Origin: Neobacillus niacini NBRC 15566
GTDB taxonomy: Bacteria; Bacillota; Bacilli; Bacillales; Cytobacillaceae
NCBI RefSeq assembly: GCF_001591505.1
Contig: NZ_BCVA01000020.1
Location: forward strand, 30,229 to 94,228
DNA: 64,000 nt
Direction: 5' to 3'
Shown: positions 1-8,378 of the stretch, in pieces
Layout of the letters: every line of letters begins with the position of its first letter
Position numbering within the stretch: position 1 is the stretch's first letter
Made by a program: the position numbers and the translations under genes
Notes under the pieces: generated by a model
Database searches by the model: none
What the model saw: the letters and a program-made list of their open reading frames with translations, nothing else
Told to the model about the DNA's origin: nothing

Positions 1-204
1 ATTTTGATCATCATGTCAGTCGTCATTGTAGGAGGAATGGGGAATTTATACGGTACGATGCTTGCTGCATTAATTATTGGATTGAGTATGGATGTTAGCA
101 CCGTGATAGTCCCTACGTCATACAGAACAGCAATAGCATTCATTATTGTTATACTTGTCCTTTTAATTCGTCCTCAAGGACTATCAAAGGGTGGTGCACA
201 TTAA
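1..204 (+). CDS. LivH-type ABC importer permease, C-terminal fragment
   Basis: This is the last 67 codons of an inner-membrane permease; the gene starts upstream of the window. The visible part has the glycine-rich VVIVGGMGNLYGT stretch and ends with LIRPQGL, both typical of LivH/LivM permeases of the branched-chain amino acid (HAAT) ABC family. Two hydrophobic segments are visible. It is followed without any gap by the second permease, then by two ATPases and a receptor, so it is the first visible gene of a five-gene importer operon. The family transports branched-chain amino acids but also amides, urea and other organic acids, so the substrate is open. Confidence 0.85.
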   Translation: MLIIMSVVIVGGMGNLYGTMLAALIIGLSMDVSTVIVPTSYRTAIAFIIVILVLLIRPQGLSKGGAH

Positions 205-1194
205 ATGGAGATTCTAGTTTTCTTATCAGGGCTCATTGCATTAGGCGGAATTTACGCTATGCTGGCTGTGGCATTAAATATTAATGGCGGAATACTTGGG
301 CTTTGGGATTTAGGGGTTGTCGGGTATTTTGCAGTTGGTGCCTATTCCTACACATTGCTGACAATCGATGCTCCTGAGGGACTTGGACTTCCAATGTTCG
401 CGGGTGTTATTGGTTCGGTGATTATTACGGGGTTATTAAGTTTATTTATTGGCTATACCTCACTTCGTTTACAGAGTGAGTACCTGCTAATTACAACGTT
501 TGCGTTTGCTGAAATCATTAGAATTGTTGCTGCAAATGAAGAATGGTTAACAAATGGAAACATCGGAATTTTTGGGTTGGATAAACCTTTTCAGGACCTC
601 ATTCCTGGTGCCAATTACATGCTATTTTTCACAGGATTAGTGCTTATAAGTTTAGCTATATTTTATTTCTTTGCCCAAAGGCTGGCTGATTCTCCAATGG
701 GTCGTTATATGAGGGCTATTCGGGAAAATGAAATCGTAACCCAATCGATAGGAAAGAAAATATTTGCTACAAAGCTAAAAGTGTTTGTCTTAAGTAGTTC
801 TATGGTTGGGTTAGTTGGCTGCTTTTATGTTTGGTATATGTCTATCATTGCACCAAATATGTTTACCTCTGCTATAACGTTTACGGTTTGGACAGCACTT
901 GTACTAGGCGGGATAGGAAATAATCGCGGAGCTGTAATCGGTGCTTTTGTTCTTATACTTGTTCAAGAAGCGACACGCTTTATTCCAGTACCAGCTGAAT
1001 ACAGTGTTGTATTAGCAGGATTGAGGCAATTTGTGTCCGGGATGATGCTGATTCTCGTTCTACGCTTCCTTCCACAAGGATTAATTGCTGAAAAATTTAA
1101 ATCAGTAGAAAAGATATTTAAGTTCCATGATAATACGATAATCCTTGAACCGAAGGGAGTTGGGAAAAATGCTGCAAGTCAAGGAGCTGAGTAA
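205..1194 (+). CDS. LivM-type ABC importer permease
   Basis: A 329-residue polytopic membrane protein, the second permease of the importer. The ATG directly follows the stop codon of the upstream permease, with a purine-rich AAAGGGTGGTG ribosome site inside that gene. The family's EAA-like loop is visible near SPMGRYMRAIRENEIVTQSIG, followed by the glycine-rich GGIGNNRGAVIGAF segment and a terminal LPQGLI motif. The coding end overlaps the start of the first ATPase by 26 bases, which indicates translational coupling. The product forms the heterodimeric membrane channel with the LivH-type subunit. The substrate cannot be assigned from sequence. Confidence 0.9.
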   Translation: MEILVFLSGLIALGGIYAMLAVALNINGGILGLWDLGVVGYFAVGAYSYTLLTIDAPEGLGLPMFAGVIGSVIITGLLSLFIGYTSLRLQSEYLLITTFAFAEIIRIVAANEEWLTNGNIGIFGLDKPFQDLIPGANYMLFFTGLVLISLAIFYFFAQRLADSPMGRYMRAIRENEIVTQSIGKKIFATKLKVFVLSSSMVGLVGCFYVWYMSIIAPNMFTSAITFTVWTALVLGGIGNNRGAVIGAFVLILVQEATRFIPVPAEYSVVLAGLRQFVSGMMLILVLRFLPQGLIAEKFKSVEKIFKFHDNTIILEPKGVGKNAASQGAE

Positions 1195-1918
1195 AAACTT
1201 TGGAGGCGTTCAGGCCGTTAAAAATGTAACATTGGAGGTTAATAAAGGGGAAATTGTTGGACTAATCGGTCCTAATGGTGCAGGAAAAACAACCCTTTTT
1301 AATATGATTAGTTTATTTTTACCTTCCAATTCTGGTGAAATCAACTTCTTGGATGAAAAAATTGATACTTCTACTCCTGAAGCGGTAGTGGGAAAAGGAT
1401 TATTAAGGACTTTTCAGACTCCAGTTGGTTTTCCCAAACTAAGTTTGCTTGAAAACTTAATGGTAGTACCTCCTAATGATTCTGAAGGATTATTCTCAAT
1501 ATTTTATAAAAAGAAGAAAATTATTCGCGAAGAGCAAGAGCATTATGATCAAGTTTGCGGGCTGCTTCGGCAATTTAACTTATATGAAAAACGAAATGAA
1601 CTTGCTGAAAATTTAAGTGCGGCTGAGTTGAAATTGCTGGAGCTATGCCGCCAGTTAATGGCAAATCCAAAAATCATGCTGCTGGATGAACCAGCTTCAG
1701 GGGTAAATCCGATCATGCTTGATAAAATGGTTCAGCATATTTTAAGACTTAGAAGTGAAGGAATGACGTTTCTTGTTATTGACCATAATCTAGGTTTTAT
1801 TTATCGAATATGTGACAGGATCTATTGTTTAGCTAATGGAGAGCTCATCGCTTCAGGTACTCCACAAGAGATTTCCAATAATGATAAGGTTAAATCTGTA
1901 TACTTGGGGGCGAGTTAG
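1169..1918 (+). CDS. LivG-type ABC importer ATPase
   Basis: A 249-residue cytoplasmic ATP-binding subunit. Walker A is GPNGAGKTT, Walker B is IMLLDEPASG, and the switch histidine lies in VIDHNLGF. The C-signature is LSAAELKLLELCRQ where LSGGQ or the LivG form xxYGQQR is expected, so the signature of this subunit looks degenerate. An in-frame start 24 bases upstream exists, but the ATG at 1169 has a good AAGGGAG site at 1153-1159 and the usual LivG N-terminus. It overlaps the permease and sits one base before the second ATPase, so the genes are one transcription unit. Confidence 0.9.
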   Translation: MLQVKELSKNFGGVQAVKNVTLEVNKGEIVGLIGPNGAGKTTLFNMISLFLPSNSGEINFLDEKIDTSTPEAVVGKGLLRTFQTPVGFPKLSLLENLMVVPPNDSEGLFSIFYKKKKIIREEQEHYDQVCGLLRQFNLYEKRNELAENLSAAELKLLELCRQLMANPKIMLLDEPASGVNPIMLDKMVQHILRLRSEGMTFLVIDHNLGFIYRICDRIYCLANGELIASGTPQEISNNDKVKSVYLGAS

Positions 1919-1919
1919 T

Positions 1920-2624
1920 ATGAGTTTTCTTGAAGTAAATAATGTTGTTTCTGGTTATGGAAAAATACCCATTTTACATGGTCTCAGTCTTCACGTAAAT
2001 CAAGGGGAGATGGTGGGGATTATTGGTTCTAATGGTGCAGGGAAAACAACTTTAATGCATACCATCAGCGGTTTACTTCCTGTAATGAGCGGTTCAATTT
2101 CGTTTCAAGGGAACAGGATTGACAATGTATCCCCAAGTGACATTTCAAAGATGGGCTTAGGATATGTTCCACAGCGAAAAAATGTCTTTGCGGAATTAAC
2201 TGTATTTGAAAATCTCGAAATGGGTGCATACACGCTAAAAAAACCTAAGAAAAAAATAGATGAAATGCTTGAGATGTTTCCTCGCTTAAAAGAACGGATT
2301 AATCAGAAAGCTGGAACGTTAAGCGGCGGAGAACGACAAATGTTAGCTTTAGCAAGTGCATTGATTGTGAACCCTAAATTTCTTCTTCTAGATGAGCCGA
2401 TAACCGGATTAGCTCCCCAAATTATTCAAGGGTTAATCAACATGATTGTTGAAATTCGTGATCAAGGGACAACTGTAATATGGGTCGTTGAGGAAAATCC
2501 GAAAGAAGTGTTAAAGCATGCTGATCGTGTTTATTTAATGGATTCTGGAATCATTAAAATGGAACGAACTGGAAAACAGTTTTTGGAAGAAGAAAATTTC
2601 GAAGAACTATTCTTGGGCCACTAA
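1920..2624 (+). CDS. LivF-type ABC importer ATPase
   Basis: A 234-residue ATP-binding subunit, partner of the LivG-type ATPase. Walker A is GSNGAGKTT, the signature is a canonical LSGGERQ, and Walker B is FLLLDEPITGL. The sequence YVPQRKNVFAELTVFENLEMG is the Q-loop region characteristic of LivF. The ATG at 1920 was chosen because the reading frame open further upstream lies inside the preceding gene and has no ribosome site, whereas TTGGGGGCGAG precedes this ATG. Since the partner ATPase has a weak signature motif, this subunit probably completes the better of the two composite ATP sites. Confidence 0.9.
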   Translation: MSFLEVNNVVSGYGKIPILHGLSLHVNQGEMVGIIGSNGAGKTTLMHTISGLLPVMSGSISFQGNRIDNVSPSDISKMGLGYVPQRKNVFAELTVFENLEMGAYTLKKPKKKIDEMLEMFPRLKERINQKAGTLSGGERQMLALASALIVNPKFLLLDEPITGLAPQIIQGLINMIVEIRDQGTTVIWVVEENPKEVLKHADRVYLMDSGIIKMERTGKQFLEEENFEELFLGH

Positions 2625-2637
2625 GGGGGATAAGGAA

Positions 2638-3885
2638 ATGAAAAAAGTATCGATGGCTGCTATTTCTATTTGTACGGCATTAACAGTAATGACCGGCTGC
2701 GCAAGCTCTACAGGAAGTTCAGGTACTAGTGGTTCAAGCAGTGGCGGTGATGTTAACGTTGGATTTTTATCAGGGCTTACTGGATGGCTCGGTGCGTTTA
2801 CAAAAGAGAATATCAATTCTATTTTATTGGCAAAAGATGAAATTAACGCAGCAGGTGGAATCCTGGATGGAAAGAAAATTAATATTGTGGATGTAGATAC
2901 AGCTTCTACTGTTGAAGGCTCAATTAAAGGTTATCAAAAGCTGGTCAATGCAGATAAGGCTGTCGCAGCCATTGGTCCTGAAACGGAATCAATGCTTGCT
3001 TTATTGAAAGAAGCGCCAAAATCAAAAGTGCCGATCATGTCCGCTTTTGCTGGTTCGACAGAACTTGATAAGGTTGGAGGGAATTTTGCATTCCGAACCG
3101 CCGCTTCTGATTCAACGATTGGAGAGGTTCGTGCAAAGGTATTAATTGAGAGTGGTGTTAAAGAAATTGCCGTTATGGTAGGTAACTATGAAGGAGCACA
3201 AAGTGATGTTGAGAGATTTAGAGAAACATATGAAAGATTGGGCGGAAAGATTCTTGCTGAGGTAACCTTTAATACTGGTCAGAATACGTATAATGGCGAA
3301 TTGAAAAAGCTTGCTGATGCCAATCCGAAATTAGTTTATTATTCTGGCGGCATTGATACTGCACCAACGATTTTTAAATCTGCAAAGCAAAGAGGTTATA
3401 ATTGGGAATGGTATGTAACACCAGATGTTGCTGTACAAGAATTTATTGATGTTATCGGAAAGGATATCGCGGAAGGAATTAAAACCATTATTCCCATGGA
3501 AGACGAAAATAATGAAGGCTTCAAACGTTTCAACAAGAACTACGAAGCAAAGTTTAAAGCTAAGCCATCTGGCGGATACTATAATGCTAATACGTATGAC
3601 CTTTTAATTGCCTCTGCTTTAGCTATGGAAGCAGCTGGTGAAGCAACCGGCAGTGCAATTAATAAAAAAATCCGTGAAGTTACGAATCCTCCGGGTAAGG
3701 TAGTTACTACATTCGAAGAAGGACTTAAGGAACTGCGTGCAGGAAACGATATTGACTACCAAGGTGCATCAGGACCTATTGACTTTGATGAACACGGAAA
3801 TGTATTAGCTTCTTATGCTTTAATGGAAGTTAAAGCTGGTGAGTGGAAACAAAATGAGTTTTTTACTGCAGATTTTCTTGAATAG
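2638..3885 (+). CDS. Extracellular substrate-binding lipoprotein of the LivJ/HAAT type
   Basis: A 415-residue receptor. A lipoprotein signal with lipobox MTGC (Cys at about residue 21) is followed by a flexible Ser/Gly-rich tether, which anchors it on the outer face of the membrane. The mature part is a type I periplasmic-binding fold: NVGFLSGLTGWLGAF, INAAGGILDGKKINIV, and the TYDLLIAS stretch near the C-terminus are typical of amino acid or amide receptors. It is the last gene of the importer operon, 13 bases after the ATPase, and ends before an intrinsic terminator. Ligand identity is not deducible by eye; amino acids, amides, urea or aromatic acids are all precedented. Confidence 0.88.
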   Translation: MKKVSMAAISICTALTVMTGCASSTGSSGTSGSSSGGDVNVGFLSGLTGWLGAFTKENINSILLAKDEINAAGGILDGKKINIVDVDTASTVEGSIKGYQKLVNADKAVAAIGPETESMLALLKEAPKSKVPIMSAFAGSTELDKVGGNFAFRTAASDSTIGEVRAKVLIESGVKEIAVMVGNYEGAQSDVERFRETYERLGGKILAEVTFNTGQNTYNGELKKLADANPKLVYYSGGIDTAPTIFKSAKQRGYNWEWYVTPDVAVQEFIDVIGKDIAEGIKTIIPMEDENNEGFKRFNKNYEAKFKAKPSGGYYNANTYDLLIASALAMEAAGEATGSAINKKIREVTNPPGKVVTTFEEGLKELRAGNDIDYQGASGPIDFDEHGNVLASYALMEVKAGEWKQNEFFTADFLE

Positions 3886-3915
3886 AGTTTTCGGAATAGT
3901 TAAAAAATAATGAAG

Positions 3916-3952
3916 CAAAGAGGCAAAGATTATTAATTTGCCTCTTTGTTTA
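3916..3952 (+). terminator. Intrinsic terminator after the ABC importer operon
   Basis: A 12-base stem, CAAAGAGGCAAA paired with TTTGCCTCTTTG, with a 9-base loop and a T-rich tail. It separates the importer operon from the next permease. Confidence 0.7.
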
Positions 3953-3977
3953 TTTAAAATATTGGGAGGTGTACAGA

Positions 3978-5210
3978 ATGAGGAAGGGTGGTTTACCCCC
4001 ACAAAATTTGCCTTCGTCACATCGATCAACGGCAGCGATTCATCCAGAAAATCTTTCATCAGGAATTGTTTCGGGGTTACTTGCAATCACTGGGCCGCCC
4101 GTTATTATATTAGAAGCAGCAGCAAATGGGAATTTTACAGATGCTCAAACTATTTTCTGGATGTTTTCTGTTTATTTTTTTGGAGGGCTTTTTAGTGTTA
4201 TCCTGCCATTATATTATCGGATTCCCATTGTTGGTGCCCACTCCATTACTGGAGTTGCCTTCTTAGCAACGATAACTTCACAGGTCCCTTACAATCAATT
4301 AATCGGCGGTTATATCATTTCAAGTCTATTAATTTTTCTTGTTGGCATTTTTGGGTTATTCTCAAAATTTATGAAATATGTTCCAAAGGAAATTATTGCA
4401 GCGATGATGGCAGGGATCATTACAAGCTATGTTGTAAGATTAATCGTTTCTATACAACACCTTCCTCTAATTGGGGGAACCGCTTTACTTACATATTTTT
4501 TGTTTTCAAAGTGGAAATTACGTGTTCCTCCCGTCATAGCTGCCGTTTTCTCAGGATTTATTGTTCTGTTACTAACATATAATTTTGATTCAGCAGCTGA
4601 AAGTACGATTGGTTTTGTCATCCCTCAATTACAACTGCCAGAGTTTAATCTCTTAACAGCTCTTACCGTCTCAGTGCCTCTTACCTTATTAATCTTGAGC
4701 AATGACGCAGCACCTGGAATCGGAGCATTGGAGCAAAACAATTATAAGCCTCCGATTAATAGAATCGTAACGTTAAGCGGGATTTTTTCTTTCTTTGCAA
4801 GTTTGTTCGGTGGCCAGTCTGCTAATGTTGCAGGAATGATGACAGCTATTTGCTCAGGAGAGGAAACCGGTATGAGAGAAAAAAGATATATTGCCGCTGC
4901 GGTATCAGGAGTTTTAATCTTATTGTTTGGTATTTTTGCCTGGTGGACGGTGCCATTTATTAAATCATTACCAGGAGATTTTGTATCAATGCTGGCAGGA
5001 TTTGCTCTATTTGGAGTATTGGGTTCCAGCCTAAAACAGAGTTTTTCGAAGTCAACCATGATGATGAGTGTAACCTTTACCTTTGTTATTGCGATGTCAA
5101 ATATAAGTGTATTTTTTATTAGTGCACCTGTATGGGCGTTAGCAGGTGGAGCTTTCATTGCAAACTTTATAGAAAAAAACAAAAAGGAAAAACAGCTCAA
5201 AAAGGGGTGA
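3978..5210 (+). CDS. BenE-family (benzoate/H+ symporter type) permease
   Basis: A 410-residue polytopic membrane protein, of normal BenE length, with about twelve hydrophobic segments. Family signs include the N-terminal SSGIVSGLLAITGPPVIILEAA region, IVGAHSITGVAFLAT, and FGGQSANVAGMMTAICSGEE near residues 270-295, which is the conserved segment shared with xanthine/uracil-type permeases. The ATG at 3978 was preferred to a GTG nine bases upstream because GGGAGG lies eight bases before it. An MFS gene follows after four bases. BenE proteins carry benzoate-like aromatic acids; the XdhC/MocA genes downstream make purine or N-heterocycle substrates an alternative. Confidence 0.75.
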   Translation: MRKGGLPPQNLPSSHRSTAAIHPENLSSGIVSGLLAITGPPVIILEAAANGNFTDAQTIFWMFSVYFFGGLFSVILPLYYRIPIVGAHSITGVAFLATITSQVPYNQLIGGYIISSLLIFLVGIFGLFSKFMKYVPKEIIAAMMAGIITSYVVRLIVSIQHLPLIGGTALLTYFLFSKWKLRVPPVIAAVFSGFIVLLLTYNFDSAAESTIGFVIPQLQLPEFNLLTALTVSVPLTLLILSNDAAPGIGALEQNNYKPPINRIVTLSGIFSFFASLFGGQSANVAGMMTAICSGEETGMREKRYIAAAVSGVLILLFGIFAWWTVPFIKSLPGDFVSMLAGFALFGVLGSSLKQSFSKSTMMMSVTFTFVIAMSNISVFFISAPVWALAGGAFIANFIEKNKKEKQLKKG

Positions 5211-5214
5211 AGTT

Positions 5215-6456
5215 ATGGGAAAGACTGCTATTACAGCGGTAGAGAGTAAACCGAAATTTTATTATGGATATTTCATCGTTGCTTTATCTTTTATTGCTAT
5301 GTTTGCTACTTTAGGAATCCGCGGTACATTTGGAACATATGTAACCCCTTGGGAAGAAACATTTTCTGTTAATCGTTTATGGATAAGTGTGGTTTCCTTT
5401 ACGAGTCTATTTGTATACGGGATCAGTATTGCCATCGCTGGACGACTTGCTGATAAAATTGGTCCGCGGAAAGTATTAACGTATAGCATGGCATTAATGA
5501 GTTGCTGCTTATTAGGGTCTTATTTTGCGACAAACATCTGGCATATCGTTATTCTATATGGATTAATTGGTTCTGTTGGATTTGGGTTTGCATCAAATAT
5601 TACTGTATCTGTTGCAATTGTTCGTTGGTTTAAGGAAAAAAAGGGGCTAATGATTAGTATTGTGGTTCTTGGAATGGCAGCAGGACCTATGGTTTATACC
5701 CCACTTAATATCCTTCTGATTGAGAAGATGGGATGGAAATGGCTGTTTGTGATGTATGGCGGGATATACGCCATACTACTCATCCCATTGTTTTTCCTCT
5801 TTTTCCGAGACCAGCCTGGGCATAATTCTGTTATTGAAAAAAATAAAACAATCCAAAATGAAAATATAAAAGGTAAATCTATTTTCTCTATATTTCGTTA
5901 TCCAATTACTTGGGTGATTTGCATTACCTATTTTGTATGTGGCTTTACTGATGTTGGCCTAGTTTATACACATATGGTTCCATTAGGGGAAGGGAGGGGT
6001 TATTCACGAATCCTAGTAGGTAATGCGATGATGGTTTATGGAATTGCTAATATAGTCGGAACCATTATTGTAGGGTATATAACCGATAAATTTAATAATA
6101 AAACATTACTTTGTATTTTGTTTTCAATAAGGGTAATTGCGTTACTGCTGCTGCTTTTTATCAATCATCCCCTCGTCTTATTTTCATTTGCACTTTTATA
6201 TGGTTTTACCGATATAGCAACGATTGCTCCTTTTACAATGCTTTGTTCCAAACTATTTGGAATCAATCGAATGGGTTCTGCTTTTGGGATGGTAAGCTTT
6301 TTTCATCAATTTGGAGCTGCATTCGGTTCGTTAATTCCAGGATTATTGTTTAGCCTTTCATTAGACTATATATCAACACTGTGGCTTTGTATTATACTGC
6401 TATTTGCTAGTGCTATTATTATACGGAATATTCAGACAATGCGGATACTAGATTAA
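5215..6456 (+). CDS. Major facilitator superfamily transporter (monocarboxylate/oxalate-antiporter-like)
   Basis: A 413-residue MFS carrier with twelve predicted membrane helices. The loop 2-3 signature appears as GRLADKIGPRKVL, and its counterpart in the C-terminal half as GYITDKFNNKTLL. The overall layout (GTFGTYVTPWEE near the N-terminus, a hydrophilic central loop around residues 203-222) resembles oxalate/formate antiporter and monocarboxylate families. The start codon follows AAAGGGGTGAAGTT and lies four bases after the BenE-family gene, so the two are cotranscribed. The pair of importers suggests a substrate taken up by more than one route or a substrate/product exchange. Substrate unknown. 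Confidence 0.8.
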   Translation: MGKTAITAVESKPKFYYGYFIVALSFIAMFATLGIRGTFGTYVTPWEETFSVNRLWISVVSFTSLFVYGISIAIAGRLADKIGPRKVLTYSMALMSCCLLGSYFATNIWHIVILYGLIGSVGFGFASNITVSVAIVRWFKEKKGLMISIVVLGMAAGPMVYTPLNILLIEKMGWKWLFVMYGGIYAILLIPLFFLFFRDQPGHNSVIEKNKTIQNENIKGKSIFSIFRYPITWVICITYFVCGFTDVGLVYTHMVPLGEGRGYSRILVGNAMMVYGIANIVGTIIVGYITDKFNNKTLLCILFSIRVIALLLLLFINHPLVLFSFALLYGFTDIATIAPFTMLCSKLFGINRMGSAFGMVSFFHQFGAAFGSLIPGLLFSLSLDYISTLWLCIILLFASAIIIRNIQTMRILD

Positions 6457-6568
6457 ACAAACCATCTAAGGAAATATGAATCCTAATTAATTGACAGATT
6501 ATTGATAATATTCCCAAAAGAATATATCATTACAATAACGCAATCCTTATTAGGGGAGGAACTCGTTT

Positions 6569-7621
6569 ATGTCACAATTAAAAGAATTTCGTACAATAAT
6601 GAATTCGATTAAAGCTGTATGGGAAAAGAATAAAAATGCTGCGATTGTTATGTTGATTGGTGTTAATGGCTCAGCATACAGAATGCCAGGTACTAAGATG
6701 ATGATGGCAGAAGATGCTGAAATAGTGGGAACAATCAGCGGCGGGTGCTTAGAAGGTGATATTTATGGTTATGCAGAAAAAGCTCTTCAAAAAGGGACAC
6801 CAGCGACCTTAAACTATGACCTAAGTGATAACGAGATCTGGGGTTTGGGAATTGGCTGTAAAGGTTCATTAGAAATTCTCATCCTTCCTATAAAAAGAGA
6901 GGACCCATTTTGGAAATCGACTGACGAATTGTTAAACGAAGAAGAGGAATTTTCCTTAATTATTGAAATACAAACAGGAGTTAAAGCAATTGTTACAAAA
7001 TATGGAGATGTCATTGGTGACAGCGAATACCTTCCTTCTGTCGTGTACGAAGGTGCAAGAAAGAGCATTAAATCACAAAAACGAGCGGAAATTATTAAAT
7101 GGGAAGGGCGTACATTCGTGGTTGATGCAATACGCCCAAGCCAAAAATTAATCGTAGCAGGCGCTGGAAAGGATGCAATACCAGTCGTTGAATTTGCTGC
7201 AAAAGCAGGGTTTTCGGTAACTGTTCTAGATCCGCGCAGTGAATTTAATAAAGAACGGTATTTCCCTGCTGCACATCATCTAGTTGAACTGCCGGAAAAT
7301 ATAAACCCAGAAAACGTAAAAAATGCATGGTGGGTTATTATGAATCATTTGCAGAGTCGTGATGAAGAGGCCCTCAATCTAGCTCTAAAAAGTAACCCTA
7401 AATACATTGGTGTTTTAGGGCCTGTATCCCGAACACATGAAATGCTAGTGAATATAGGAGCGGATTTAACCATTGGAGAAGACATTTTTTCACCTGTTGG
7501 TCTGGATATAGGTGCAGAAACGATGGAGGAAGTGGCAATAAGTATTGTTTCTGAAATGATGGCGGTCCGATCCAATCGTGGAGGGAAATCACTAAAAGGG
7601 AAATTGAAGATTCATGCCTAG
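6569..7621 (+). CDS. XdhC/CoxI-family molybdenum hydroxylase maturation factor
   Basis: A 350-residue protein. The N-terminal XdhC/CoxI domain shows GSAYRMPGTKMMM and the hallmark GTISGGCLEGDI, followed by GLGIGCKGSLEILI. A C-terminal Rossmann domain starts near LIVAGAGKDAIPVVEFA. XdhC proteins bind molybdenum cofactor, help its sulfuration and hand it to xanthine-dehydrogenase-type enzymes; PucA of Bacillus subtilis is the local relative. The start has AGGGGAGGAA upstream. It overlaps the next gene by eight bases. No molybdenum hydroxylase structural gene is visible in the window, so its client enzyme is elsewhere, possibly upstream of the importer operon. Confidence 0.88.
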   Translation: MSQLKEFRTIMNSIKAVWEKNKNAAIVMLIGVNGSAYRMPGTKMMMAEDAEIVGTISGGCLEGDIYGYAEKALQKGTPATLNYDLSDNEIWGLGIGCKGSLEILILPIKREDPFWKSTDELLNEEEEFSLIIEIQTGVKAIVTKYGDVIGDSEYLPSVVYEGARKSIKSQKRAEIIKWEGRTFVVDAIRPSQKLIVAGAGKDAIPVVEFAAKAGFSVTVLDPRSEFNKERYFPAAHHLVELPENINPENVKNAWWVIMNHLQSRDEEALNLALKSNPKYIGVLGPVSRTHEMLVNIGADLTIGEDIFSPVGLDIGAETMEEVAISIVSEMMAVRSNRGGKSLKGKLKIHA

Positions 7622-8225
7622 GATAGGAGCCATCATTCTTGCTGCTGGATTGTCTAAACGAATGGGGCATCCTAAACTTTTACTGCCCCTAAACGGAAAA
7701 CCACTTTTTCGATATCCGCTTGAACAAGCCATTAGAAACCACCTGCAGCCAATTTGTTTAATAGCCGGTCAACATTTGCAGGCGTTTCAAACTGCATCCT
7801 CGGATTTAGTTGGTGTGGAATATATTTATAATAGGGGCTATGAACAAGGAATGTCCTCGTCATTAAAAATAGGAATTGAAAACATCAAGGATTGTACAGA
7901 TGCTGCCTTTATTTTTTTAGCAGATCAGCCTTTTGTTCCTGATTTGGTCGTCCAATCAATGATTGAAGAATTTGGTAAAGATACACGTATTGTCCGACCA
8001 CAATATCAGGGCAATTTCGGTCACCCCATATTGATTGATAAAAGTTTATATGATGAATTTCTAAAATTAGAGGGTGATCAAGGTGGTAAAGCAATAATAA
8101 ATAATTATAAAAGCGAAACAAAAATCCTTACATTTGATCATCCATTTTGGGGAATGGATATTGATACACCTGAAGAATATCGGATAGGGGAACAAAGAAT
8201 GACTGCTAACATTCCTAATTTATAA
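7614..8225 (+). CDS. MocA/MobA-like molybdenum cofactor cytidylyltransferase (PucB-like)
   Basis: A 203-residue nucleotidyltransferase. The N-terminal nucleotide-binding signature is LAAGLSKRMGHPKLLLPL, and FLADQPFV near residue 101 is the metal-binding DQP motif. The later GHPILIDKS and GDQGGKAII segments match MocA/PucB proteins, which convert molybdopterin to its cytosine dinucleotide form for xanthine-dehydrogenase-type enzymes. The ATG at 7614 overlaps the end of xdhC, so the two are translationally coupled, as in purine and N-heterocycle degradation clusters. A strong terminator closes the operon. Confidence 0.85.
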   Translation: MPRIGAIILAAGLSKRMGHPKLLLPLNGKPLFRYPLEQAIRNHLQPICLIAGQHLQAFQTASSDLVGVEYIYNRGYEQGMSSSLKIGIENIKDCTDAAFIFLADQPFVPDLVVQSMIEEFGKDTRIVRPQYQGNFGHPILIDKSLYDEFLKLEGDQGGKAIINNYKSETKILTFDHPFWGMDIDTPEEYRIGEQRMTANIPNL

Positions 8226-8240
8226 AGGTAAATTCGTGGA

Positions 8241-8278
8241 ACGACCCAAGTGTAAACCTCTACTTGGGTCGTGTTCTT
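8241..8278 (+). terminator. Intrinsic terminator after the XdhC/MocA operon
   Basis: A perfect 10-base stem, ACGACCCAAG with CTTGGGTCGT, separated by a 12-base loop, followed by GTTCTT. Confidence 0.7.
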
Positions 8279-8329
8279 AATGTATATCAACGATTTGTTT
8301 TTTTAAATAGGATTTCACCTCAGTTTTAT

Positions 8330-8348
8330 GTTACATTTGATATGTAAC
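8330..8348. promoter_or_regulatory. Perfect inverted repeat upstream of aspA
   Basis: GTTACAT and ATGTAAC form a 7-base inverted repeat around TTGAT, 31 bases before the aspA start. Its size and position fit a dimeric repressor or activator site. No regulator gene is adjacent, so the binding protein is unknown. Confidence 0.35.
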
Positions 8349-8378
8349 TGATAGTTTACAAGAAAAGGATGAATTGGG

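Noticed and set aside
4742..5200. Long minus-strand frame of 152 codons within the BenE gene
   Set aside because: Antisense shadow of a membrane protein gene; no ribosome site.
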